Of a DNA stretch of 14,293 bases, positions 8,193 to 13,942 are shown one piece after another. This stretch comes from DATGEP01 sp035310125. GTDB lineage: Bacteria > Chloroflexota > Ktedonobacteria > Ktedonobacterales > JADMIN01. The notes under the pieces are model-generated. The model was not told where the DNA came from, did no database searches, and was given only the letters and a program-made list of their open reading frames with translations. Location: the NCBI GenBank assembly GCA_035310125.1, contig DATGEP010000350.1, positions 1 to 14,293 on the forward strand, in the 5' to 3' direction. The translations under genes were made by a program, and so were the position numbers. Position 1 is the stretch's first letter. Each line of letters begins with the position of its first letter.

Positions 8193-8552
8193 TTACGGGT
8201 TGCCCTGCCCACCGCCAAGCATGCCACCCATGTTGCCCAGGCGGTTTTCGCCCTCGCGCTCAAGGTTATCGAGCGCGTTGTTGGCCTGATCTTTGGCCCC
8301 CTGTGCAAACTGCTGGCCGCCAGGGACTTTGTTGGCGAACTGATCAATGATGTCATCCATTTGATTCTGCGCCTGCTGTTTGGCACCGCCAAGCATGCCG
8401 CCCTGGCCCCCCTGCTGGTTGGGATCCTGGCTCATGCCGCTCCCCTGCTGGCTCCCGTACTGCTGATTGGGATCCTGGCCATACTGGTCACTCTGTTGCT
8501 GGTTGGGGTCCTGGCCGTATTGACCACTCTGGCCGTAGTCCTGATTGGACAT
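8193..8552 (-). CDS. Small Gln/Gly/Tyr-rich repeat protein, function unknown
   Basis: 119-aa protein of no family I can name. Residues 1-52 are low complexity: YGQ units (DYGQ, QYGQ twice) and three QDPNQQ repeats, almost free of charge except Asp, and prion-like in composition. Residues ~53-105 look helical and charged (GAKQQAQNQMDDIIDQFANKV, then FAQGAKDQANNALDNLEREGENR), and the end is Gly/Met-rich (MGGMLGGGQGNP). There is no signal peptide, membrane segment or Cys. Start: ATG at 8550-8552, chosen because GGAGG (plus-strand 8560-8564) lies 7 nt upstream; an in-frame extension to 8657 lacks such a site and crosses palindromes. It is convergent with mutL across a terminator. That it is a real gene is supported by this site and by the protein-level repeat units. 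Its role is unknown; stress or condensate-forming function is speculation. Confidence 0.7.
   Translation of the reverse strand: MSNQDYGQSGQYGQDPNQQQSDQYGQDPNQQYGSQQGSGMSQDPNQQGGQGGMLGGAKQQAQNQMDDIIDQFANKVPGGQQFAQGAKDQANNALDNLEREGENRLGNMGGMLGGGQGNP
8413..8520 (-). repeat. Three imperfect DNA repeats encoding QDPNQQ units
   Basis: The plus-strand pattern TGCTGRTTGGGRTCCTGGC begins at 8413, 8461 and 8497, with spacings of 48 and 36 bases, both multiples of 12. It encodes the repeated QDPNQQ of the Gln-rich protein. In-frame spacing suggests expansion by slippage or unequal recombination while keeping the frame. Confidence 0.65.
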
Positions 8553-8585
8553 GCGTGATCCTCCGTCTGTTCCAAATTGCCGGGA

Positions 8586-8617
8586 GTTACATGGGCACTC
8601 ACGACGGCCCATGTAAC
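8586..8617. repeat. Perfect 11-bp inverted repeat upstream of the Q-rich gene
   Basis: GTTACATGGGC (8586-8596) and GCCCATGTAAC (8607-8617) are perfectly complementary, with a 10-nt loop. It lies 34-65 nt upstream of the start codon of the minus-strand Gln-rich gene, so it is either in its mRNA leader as a hairpin or in its promoter as a protein-binding site. No T tract follows on either strand. Confidence 0.65.
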
Positions 8618-8619
8618 GA

Positions 8620-8633
8620 TCCGCACGTGCGGA
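8620..8633. promoter_or_regulatory. 14-bp perfect palindrome, possible operator
   Basis: TCCGCACGTGCGGA is a perfect palindrome with no spacer. It begins two bases after the inverted repeat at 8586-8617. A site of this form suits binding of a dimeric regulator near the promoter of the Gln-rich gene. The regulator is unknown. Confidence 0.45.
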
Positions 8634-8720
8634 CCACCGGGACTTGACATTCAGCATTTCTCATGCCATCGCGCCAGGTGAAGCCCCTAATGGAACAGTT
8701 GCACATTGTGATAAGTATTG

Positions 8721-8729
8721 TGCTACACT
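8721..8729 (+). promoter_or_regulatory. Candidate extended -10 promoter (TGCTACACT)
   Basis: TGC followed by TACACT forms an extended -10 element. TTGCAC at 8699-8704 could be a -35, but the spacing of 19 is long. Transcription would run toward the small ORF at 8825 and coxS. Confidence 0.3.
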
Positions 8730-8800
8730 TGCACGTACATACGCGGTGCTGCTTGCCGCCGCGCCCAGTCTGTTGACCTCCGCTTGTACACGTACATCGC
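8728..8800 (+). repeat. Two imperfect direct repeats around CACGTACAT
   Basis: CTTGCACGTACATACGC (8728-8744) and CTTGTACACGTACATCGC (8783-8800) share the core CACGTACAT, 55 bases apart. The second copy contains the near-palindrome TGTAC-AC-GTACA (8785-8796). Placed just downstream of the candidate -10 at 8721, they could be paired operator sites. Confidence 0.4.
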
Positions 8801-8824
8801 TGTCGGACATCGAGGAGGGCATGC

Positions 8825-8998
8825 ATGGACATTTTGAGTATCACTCTCCCACACACTCCACCAGCGGGGCTGGGATTCCTTGCCGTCAACTGCCTTTCCC
8901 CATACCAACGGCACAATGTCTTGCGGTCTTGCGCATTCTCCATGACCGGCACACCTGTCCGGACACTTGCTTACCCCGCGTTATTGGGGACGCTTTGA
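8825..8998 (+). CDS. Possible 57-aa small protein (uncertain)
   Basis: Short frame MDILSITLPHTPPAGLGF..., ending LAYPALLGTL, no family recognised. The main support is a strong GAGGAGG (8812-8818) six nt before ATG 8825. A second ATG at 8821 in another frame (71 codons, to 9033) is too close to the site but also possible. There is no clear signal peptide, membrane span or metal motif, and the residue mix (Pro, Leu, Cys) is not strongly protein-like. It may be a leader peptide, a small protein or chance. The reading frame continues past its stop toward coxS with another stop at 9017-9019, so it is not an N-terminal extension of coxS. Confidence 0.25.
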   Translation: MDILSITLPHTPPAGLGFLAVNCLSPYQRHNVLRSCAFSMTGTPVRTLAYPALLGTL

Positions 8999-9067
8999 GC
9001 ATACTCCCCGTTTCTGTAGTGTGGTTTGCGTAGTGCGTTCTTTGGGGCGCGGAGACGCTTCGCTCCA

Positions 9068-9073
9068 TATGAT
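9068..9073 (+). promoter_or_regulatory. Candidate -10 box of the coxSLM operon (TATGAT)
   Basis: TATGAT matches 5/6 of the -10 consensus, 85 nt upstream of the coxS start. TTGGGG at 9042-9047 could serve as -35, but the 20-nt spacing is poor. No other promoter is evident closer to coxS. Confidence 0.3.
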
Positions 9074-9157
9074 AGGGCTATTCTGGCCCTGCCCCCGAAT
9101 CCATGCGACTGGTCGCCGGAGCTCATCCGGCAGATGTACACGAAGGGATTGGCGCGT

Positions 9158-9679
9158 ATGCGGAAGACGATTCGTGTCAAGGTAAACGGAGTCGAGCGGC
9201 AAAACGAGGTTGAGCCGCGCTTGTTGCTGGTGCATTTTCTGCGCGATGTGCTCAACCTGACCGGCACGCACGTCGGCTGCGATACCAGTACGTGCGGCGC
9301 CTGCACAGTGATGCTCAATGGCGAGCCGATCAAGAGCTGCACGATGCTGGCGGTACAGGCGGATGGTGCGGAGGTGCGAACCGTCGAGAGTCTGGCGGAA
9401 GGAACGAAGTACCATCCCATCCAGCAAGCGTTTTGGGATCTGCACGGGTTGCAATGCGGTTTTTGTACACCAGGCATGATGATGGCAGCTATTGGCGTGC
9501 TCCACCGCAATCCCAATCCAACCGACGAAGAGATTCGCGAGCAGCTTGAGGGCAATCTGTGTCGCTGCACAGGATACCAGAACATCGTGGCGGCGGTGCA
9601 GCAGGCGGCGAGAGAGCTGCGCTCGCAAGCAGCGCAACCGGCTCCAGCACCCGTGGGGACCGGCGCGGCCGGGGAATAG
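9158..9679 (+). CDS. coxS: Aerobic CO-dehydrogenase-type molybdenum hydroxylase, small (2Fe-2S) subunit
   Basis: Iron-sulfur subunit, 173 aa, which carries electrons from the molybdenum site to FAD. The N-terminal plant-ferredoxin fold binds one 2Fe-2S cluster with Cys41, 46, 49 and 61 (GCDTSTCGACTVML, then SC). The C-terminal four-helix domain binds the second with Cys100, 103, 135 and 137 (QCGFCTPGM, NLCRCTGYQN). All eight Cys are present. The start at ATG 9158 gives the usual opening MRKTIRVKVNGVE; a longer start at 9134 adds MYTKGLAR and cannot be excluded. The ribosome binding site is weak (AAGGGA, 9 nt upstream). An Ala/Pro tail of ~17 residues follows the last helix. First gene of the S-L-M operon. 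Confidence 0.93.
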   Translation: MRKTIRVKVNGVERQNEVEPRLLLVHFLRDVLNLTGTHVGCDTSTCGACTVMLNGEPIKSCTMLAVQADGAEVRTVESLAEGTKYHPIQQAFWDLHGLQCGFCTPGMMMAAIGVLHRNPNPTDEEIREQLEGNLCRCTGYQNIVAAVQQAARELRSQAAQPAPAPVGTGAAGE

Positions 9680-9709
9680 CCAGTAGGTAGCGGAAGAGAG
9701 TTACATGCG

Positions 9710-12088
9710 ATGGCAATATCCCGCATTTTTGGCGCCTCGGTGAAGCGGCGCGAAGACCCGCGCTTGATAACGGGACGCGGCGTCTACACAGGCGATATAA
9801 GTCTCCCCGGCATGGTCTACATGGCCATCAAGCGCAGCGATGTGGCGCATGCGCGCATCACGCGGCTGGATGTGTCCAAGGCAAGAGCGCATCCAGGGGT
9901 GCGTGCCGTGTACACGAGCAAAGAGACTGACGGCAAGCTCGGGGGCATGCCCTGTGTCTGGATCTTGCCTGACGCGACCCTGGAGGGCGGTCTGCATAAT
10001 CCCACGTATCCCGTGCTCGCAACAGATCGTGTGCGCTATACCGGCGACTCGCTGGCGGCGGTGGTGGCGGACGACCCCTATACCGCTCGCGACGCGCTCA
10101 ACTTGATCGAGGTGGAGTACGAGCCGCTGCCAGTGGTGACCGATGAGGTCGCGGCAACGGAAGCCAGCGCGCCGCAGCTCCACGACGACGCGCCGGGCAA
10201 TCTGAACTATCATTGGAAGTTTGCCAACGGCGACGTGGACGGTGCGTTCGCGAACGCGGATGTCGTTATCAAGCAGCGGTTCATCCAGCAGCGGATCGTG
10301 CCAAACGCGATGGAGCCGCGCGGCGCCGTGGCGCAGTGGAATCCGGGCGCGGAAGAGCTGACGATCTGGAACACGACGCAGAACCCACATATCGCGCGGT
10401 TTGTGTTTTCGGTTGTGACCGGCATCCCGGAACACAGGATTCGTGTGCTGGCACGGGATGTGGGCGGCGGCTTCGGCAGTAAGATTGATATGTATCCCGG
10501 CGACATGCTGACCATTTTCGCCACCAAAGAGCTTGGCGTGCCGGTGAAGTGGATCGAGGACCGCCGCGAAAACTTCGTGGCGACCATTCATGGCCGGGCA
10601 CAGACACACGATGCGGAGCTTGCCGCCACCAGCGACGGTAAGATCACGGCGGTGCGCGTGAAGTCACACGCCAACATGGGCGCCTATGTAACGACCGGGC
10701 CCGCGGCGGGAGTACCAACCTGGCTCTTCGCGCTGATCGTGCCGGGCTGCTATACCATTCCAGCGCTTCAGGTGGATGTGCTGGGAGTCTTCACCAACAC
10801 AACGCCGACATCGGCGTATCGTGGCGCGGGACGCCCGGAAGCGGCGTATTTGATCGAGCGCATGGTGGATCTGCTGGCGCGCCACCTCAATCAGGATCCC
10901 GCCGAGCTGCGCCGGAAAAACTTCGTCCCAGCGGACGCATTCCCATACACATCGGCGGGAACGCTGACCTATGACAGCGGTAACTACCAGATGACGCTGG
11001 ATAAGCTGCTGGCGATGGTGGACTACACTGGCTTCCGAGCCGAGCAGCAGCAGGCGCGGCAGCAAGGCAAATACCTGGGCATCGGCCTCTCGACATATGT
11101 TGAAGTCTGCGGGCTGGGGCCATCGAAAGCGGCAGGCGCGATGGGCTTCCAGGGCGGCCTCTGGGAGCCGGCGACAGTGCGCGTTTTGGCGACGGGCAAA
11201 GTGCAGGTGTACACGGGCACGAGTCCACATGGCCAGGGCGAGGAAACGACCTTTGCGCAGCTTGTCGCGGAAGATCTGGGCGTGTCAGTCGAGGATGTTG
11301 ACGTCATCCACGGCGACACCAGCGCTATCTCAATGGGCTGGGGCACGTACGGCAGCCGGACGACGGCGGTCGGTGGCACGGCGATCAAGAAGGCGACACT
11401 GAAGGTCATCGAGAAGGCCAAAAAGTTGGCCGCGCACTTGATGGAAGCCGCGCCGGAGGACATTGTCTTCGACCACGGGCGCTTCCATGTGCAAGGCAGC
11501 CCAGCCAAAGCAATGACCATTCAGGATATCGCGCTGATGGCCAACGTTGCATGGAACATGCCGGAAGGCATGGACCCCGGCCTGGAGGAGCAGCAGTTCT
11601 ACGATCCGCCAAACTTCACATTCCCCTTCGGCGCGCATGCCGCGATTGTCGAGGTGGACGGCGATACGGGCGAGGTGAGCATTCGCCGCTACGTCGCCGT
11701 GGATGACGTGGGTGTGGTCATCAATCCGATGATCGTGGAGGGTCAGGTACATGGCGGCGTGGCGCAGGGCATTGGCCAGGCGCTCTATGAGCACGCCATC
11801 TATGACAGCGACGGCAACCTCATCACCGGCAGCATGATGGACTACGCCGTGCCGAACGCGACGCAGATTCCGCACATCGAGACGGCGCGCACGGAGACAC
11901 CGTGCCCGCACAACGTCACAGGCGTGAAGGGTGTCGGCGAGACAGGCACTATCGCGTCGAGCCAGGCAATCGTGAACGCCGTGGTAGATGCGCTCGCACC
12001 GCTCGGCATCACACATATTGATATGCCAATGACGCCGGAGCGCGTGTGGCGGGCGATCGCGGCGGCCAAAGCCGGAGAACCCAGTTAG
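9710..12088 (+). CDS. coxL: Form II CO-dehydrogenase-like molybdenum hydroxylase, large subunit
   Basis: Catalytic molybdopterin subunit of the xanthine oxidase family, 792 aa, full length. The N-terminal a/b-hammerhead domain (~15-130) begins with VKRREDPRLITGRGVYTGDI. The Moco-binding domains carry DVGGGFGSK (~255), the active-site loop AYRGAGR (369-375), GTSPHGQGEETTF (~503-515) and GVGETGT with Glu744, the catalytic glutamate. Form I CO dehydrogenases have AYXCSFR with a selenium/copper-bound Cys. Here the Cys is absent and the AYRGAGR signature marks form II, whose physiological substrate is often not shown to be CO. The start at 9710 has GGAAGAGAG nine nt upstream; ATG 9705 is out of frame. 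It lies 30 nt after coxS and 23 nt before coxM. No Cox maturation genes are seen nearby. Confidence 0.95.
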   Translation: MAISRIFGASVKRREDPRLITGRGVYTGDISLPGMVYMAIKRSDVAHARITRLDVSKARAHPGVRAVYTSKETDGKLGGMPCVWILPDATLEGGLHNPTYPVLATDRVRYTGDSLAAVVADDPYTARDALNLIEVEYEPLPVVTDEVAATEASAPQLHDDAPGNLNYHWKFANGDVDGAFANADVVIKQRFIQQRIVPNAMEPRGAVAQWNPGAEELTIWNTTQNPHIARFVFSVVTGIPEHRIRVLARDVGGGFGSKIDMYPGDMLTIFATKELGVPVKWIEDRRENFVATIHGRAQTHDAELAATSDGKITAVRVKSHANMGAYVTTGPAAGVPTWLFALIVPGCYTIPALQVDVLGVFTNTTPTSAYRGAGRPEAAYLIERMVDLLARHLNQDPAELRRKNFVPADAFPYTSAGTLTYDSGNYQMTLDKLLAMVDYTGFRAEQQQARQQGKYLGIGLSTYVEVCGLGPSKAAGAMGFQGGLWEPATVRVLATGKVQVYTGTSPHGQGEETTFAQLVAEDLGVSVEDVDVIHGDTSAISMGWGTYGSRTTAVGGTAIKKATLKVIEKAKKLAAHLMEAAPEDIVFDHGRFHVQGSPAKAMTIQDIALMANVAWNMPEGMDPGLEEQQFYDPPNFTFPFGAHAAIVEVDGDTGEVSIRRYVAVDDVGVVINPMIVEGQVHGGVAQGIGQALYEHAIYDSDGNLITGSMMDYAVPNATQIPHIETARTETPCPHNVTGVKGVGETGTIASSQAIVNAVVDALAPLGITHIDMPMTPERVWRAIAAAKAGEPS

Positions 12089-12111
12089 CTCTAGAGTGAG
12101 GAGGGACAGTC

Positions 12112-12987
12112 ATGTTTCCCAACAACTTTGACTACTACGCGCCGACCTCGCTCAACGAGGTGCTGACGCTGCTACAGTCCAAATCAGGCGATGTGAAGCT
12201 GCTGGCGGGCGGACAGAGCCTGCTGCCGCTGATGAAGCTGCGACTGGCTGATTATGGGACGCTGGTGGATGTGGCGAAGGTGCCGGAGCTGCGCGGCATC
12301 GCGGAGGAGGCGAACAGCATCGTAATCGGGGCGACGACGACGTACTTTCAAGCGATTGATTCCCCAATCGTGCAGCGTCGCTGTCCGCTCATTATCCAAA
12401 CGCTCCGCCAGGTGGGAGACCCACAAGTGCGCGCGCGAGGGACCATTGGCGGCAGTCTGGCGCACGCCGACCCGGCGGGTGACCTCCCGGCGGCGGCGAT
12501 GGCCCTGGACGCGCAAATCGGCACCTTCGGCCCGAATGGCCAGCGCTCGATTCCCGTGTCGTCGTTCTTTACGGACCTTTTGACGACGGCGCTTCAGGAG
12601 AATGAGGTGCTCACGGCGGTGCGGTTCGTGGCGACGAACACGCCACACACCGGGACGGCATACGTGAAGCATCGCCATCCAGCGAGCGGTTATGCGGTCG
12701 TCGGCGTCGCGGCGGTGGTGCGCCTGAACGACGACGGCACCTGCGCGGACGCGAGGGTGGGCATCACCGGCGCGGGAACGCACGCGACGCGGGCTGCGGG
12801 CGTGGAGCAGGCGCTGCGTGGAGGGCAGCTCGACGATGCGGCCATCGCGGGCGCGTCCGCCCATGCCGCGAATGGGTTGGACTTGCTGAGTGATCCGTAT
12901 GCGTCGAAGGACTATCGGGCCCATCTGGCGCAGGTGATGACAAAACGAGCGCTGACTCAGGCGGCGGAGGCCGCGCGGCGAGCGTAG
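12112..12987 (+). CDS. coxM: CO-dehydrogenase-type molybdenum hydroxylase, medium (FAD) subunit
   Basis: FAD subunit, 291 aa, which accepts electrons from the CoxS clusters and passes them to the respiratory chain. The PCMH-type FAD-binding domain has AGGQSLLPLMKLRL (32-45; common form AGGHS) and TIGGSLAHADPAGD (111-124), which wrap the FAD pyrophosphate. The C-terminal domain (~180-285) is the usual CO-dehydrogenase flavoprotein domain. A strong GAGGAGGGA (12098-12106) lies ~5 nt before ATG 12112. It is last in the operon; a hairpin follows at 13015. The Gln for His in AGGQS is a change at the FAD loop but is not expected to abolish binding. S-L-M order agrees with form II operons; form I is M-S-L. 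Confidence 0.93.
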   Translation: MFPNNFDYYAPTSLNEVLTLLQSKSGDVKLLAGGQSLLPLMKLRLADYGTLVDVAKVPELRGIAEEANSIVIGATTTYFQAIDSPIVQRRCPLIIQTLRQVGDPQVRARGTIGGSLAHADPAGDLPAAAMALDAQIGTFGPNGQRSIPVSSFFTDLLTTALQENEVLTAVRFVATNTPHTGTAYVKHRHPASGYAVVGVAAVVRLNDDGTCADARVGITGAGTHATRAAGVEQALRGGQLDDAAIAGASAHAANGLDLLSDPYASKDYRAHLAQVMTKRALTQAAEAARRA

Positions 12988-13014
12988 CCCCTTTGGCACC
13001 TATCGTCGCGTCCC

Positions 13015-13046
13015 GAAGCCCTTCCGTTGTCCAGCGGGAGGGCTTC
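13015..13046. terminator. Strong hairpin after coxM
   Basis: Arms 13015-13026 and 13035-13046 pair over 12 bases (one G-U pair) around an 8-nt loop. The structure begins 28 nt past the coxM stop. No T tract follows, so it may be a weak terminator or a 3'-end stabiliser for the coxSLM mRNA. Confidence 0.5.
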
Positions 13047-13090
13047 TCGCGTGCCCGTCTGGGCGGATGCGGTTGTCCAGGGCATTGTAT

Positions 13091-13114
13091 TAAACAGGTA
13101 TCTAAACAGGCATC
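13091..13114 (+). repeat. 12-bp tandem repeat upstream of the PPTase gene
   Basis: TAAACAGGTATC (13091-13102) is followed directly by TAAACAGGCATC (13103-13114), an 11/12 identity. It is AT-rich compared with its surroundings and ends 78 nt before the PPTase start codon. It may be a tandem regulator-binding site (a 12-bp step is about one helical turn) or part of the promoter; TTGTCC at 13073 could be a -35. Confidence 0.5.
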
Positions 13115-13192
13115 GCGAGTCAGAGACAGCTCGGAGGTCAGTCGCTAATAGGCACACGAGATCCTGGCACCTGGAATTCGCCACCAGCACAC

Positions 13193-13906
13193 ATGAATCT
13201 CGCATCCAACGAGGTCCACGTCTGGCTTGTCGCGCTCGATCCGCCCGACGCCGAGCTCGCTACACTCGCAGCAACGCTCGATGCCGCGGAAAGCGATCGT
13301 GCGACGCGTTATCGCTTCGAGCATGACCGTCTGCGCTTCATCGCGGCGCGGGGTATCTTGCGCGCGGTTCTCAGCGCCTATTTAGCTACGACGCCGGCTG
13401 ACATTACGTTTGCCTACGGCCCACACGGCAAGCCTCGCGTGGCGACCAACGCTGACCCCTCCTCGCTCCAATTCAATGTCTCGCATTCCGAAACTTATGC
13501 CCTGATTGCGCTCGCACGTGACCTGGAGCTGGGCGTGGACATCGAATACATGCGCCACCTCGACGACATGGACGCGATTGCACGTACAGCGTTCTCACCG
13601 CGAGAGCGCACGGTGCTTGCGGCGCTAGACAGCGCCGCGCAGCACGAGGTGTTCTACGCCTGCTGGACACGAAAAGAGGCATATATCAAAGCCATCGGAC
13701 GCGGGCTGTCCTTCCCGTTGGATAGCTTCGACGTCTCGCTGCCGCCGGATGAGCCTGCCCGTCTGCTCGCCGTGCGCGGCAACCCTGCCGAAGTCGTCCG
13801 CTGGCGCTATCACCCACTGCCACCCATTCCCGGCTACGCCACCGCGCTTGCCAGCCAGCCAGCTAGCAAGAGAGTCAGATGCTGGCGTTGGGTTGGTGGA
13901 GTGTAG
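13193..13906 (+). CDS. 4'-phosphopantetheinyl transferase (Sfp type)
   Basis: Transfers 4'-phosphopantetheine from CoA to a conserved Ser of acyl or peptidyl carrier proteins; 237 aa, the two-subdomain Sfp size. Motifs in order: YGPHGKPRV (75-83), FNVSHSE (94-100, His98 for CoA), LGVDIEYM (113-120, Asp116 and Glu118, Mg ligands) and CWTRKEAYIKAIGRGL (157-172, Glu162, Lys161 and Lys166). All key residues are present. ATG 13193 is the first start codon of a frame that opens at 13106, but no clear ribosome binding site precedes it, so translation may be weak or leaderless. The C-terminal tail after YATALASQ (~15 residues) is basic and unconserved. No carrier protein, NRPS or PKS gene is in the window, so the partner is unknown. 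It is separated from coxM by a hairpin, so it is probably its own unit. Confidence 0.92.
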   Translation: MNLASNEVHVWLVALDPPDAELATLAATLDAAESDRATRYRFEHDRLRFIAARGILRAVLSAYLATTPADITFAYGPHGKPRVATNADPSSLQFNVSHSETYALIALARDLELGVDIEYMRHLDDMDAIARTAFSPRERTVLAALDSAAQHEVFYACWTRKEAYIKAIGRGLSFPLDSFDVSLPPDEPARLLAVRGNPAEVVRWRYHPLPPIPGYATALASQPASKRVRCWRWVGGV

Positions 13907-13942
13907 GAGAGCCACTTGCGGGTACGAAACCAGACGGATCTT

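Larger units (their letters stand above)
8565..9157. other. Long intergenic region between the Q-rich gene and coxS
   Basis: No confident gene is seen over about 590 bases. It contains two palindromes next to the Gln-rich gene, a TTGACA hexamer at 8644-8649 without a good -10, an extended -10-like TGCTACACT at 8721-8729, and a pair of CACGTACAT-centred repeats. It also holds a possible 57-codon ORF with a strong ribosome binding site at 8812, a small AGGGC/GCCCT stem near 9074-9090, and a -10-like TATGAT at 9068-9073 before coxS. Parts read as open frames on both strands, but none has a recognisable domain. Confidence 0.6.

Noticed and set aside
8085..8558. Plus-strand frame with a very hydrophobic C-terminus (LLVGILA-like segments) that looks like a membrane protein
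   Set aside because: It is the antisense of the Gln-rich gene: CAG/CAA codons read as Leu codons on the other strand. It runs through the terminator hairpin and lacks a ribosome binding site.
8644..8649. Perfect TTGACA as a -35 box
   Set aside because: No acceptable -10 lies 15-19 nt downstream on the plus strand, so I do not call a promoter there.
8599..8952. Minus-strand Cys/Arg-rich frame upstream of the Q-rich gene
   Set aside because: No ribosome binding site or domain seen, and it would run through both palindromes. I could not tell it from chance.
9701..10609. Minus-strand frame of about 300 codons over coxL
   Set aside because: Antisense shadow of a well-conserved molybdenum hydroxylase gene; Arg/His-rich and without domains.
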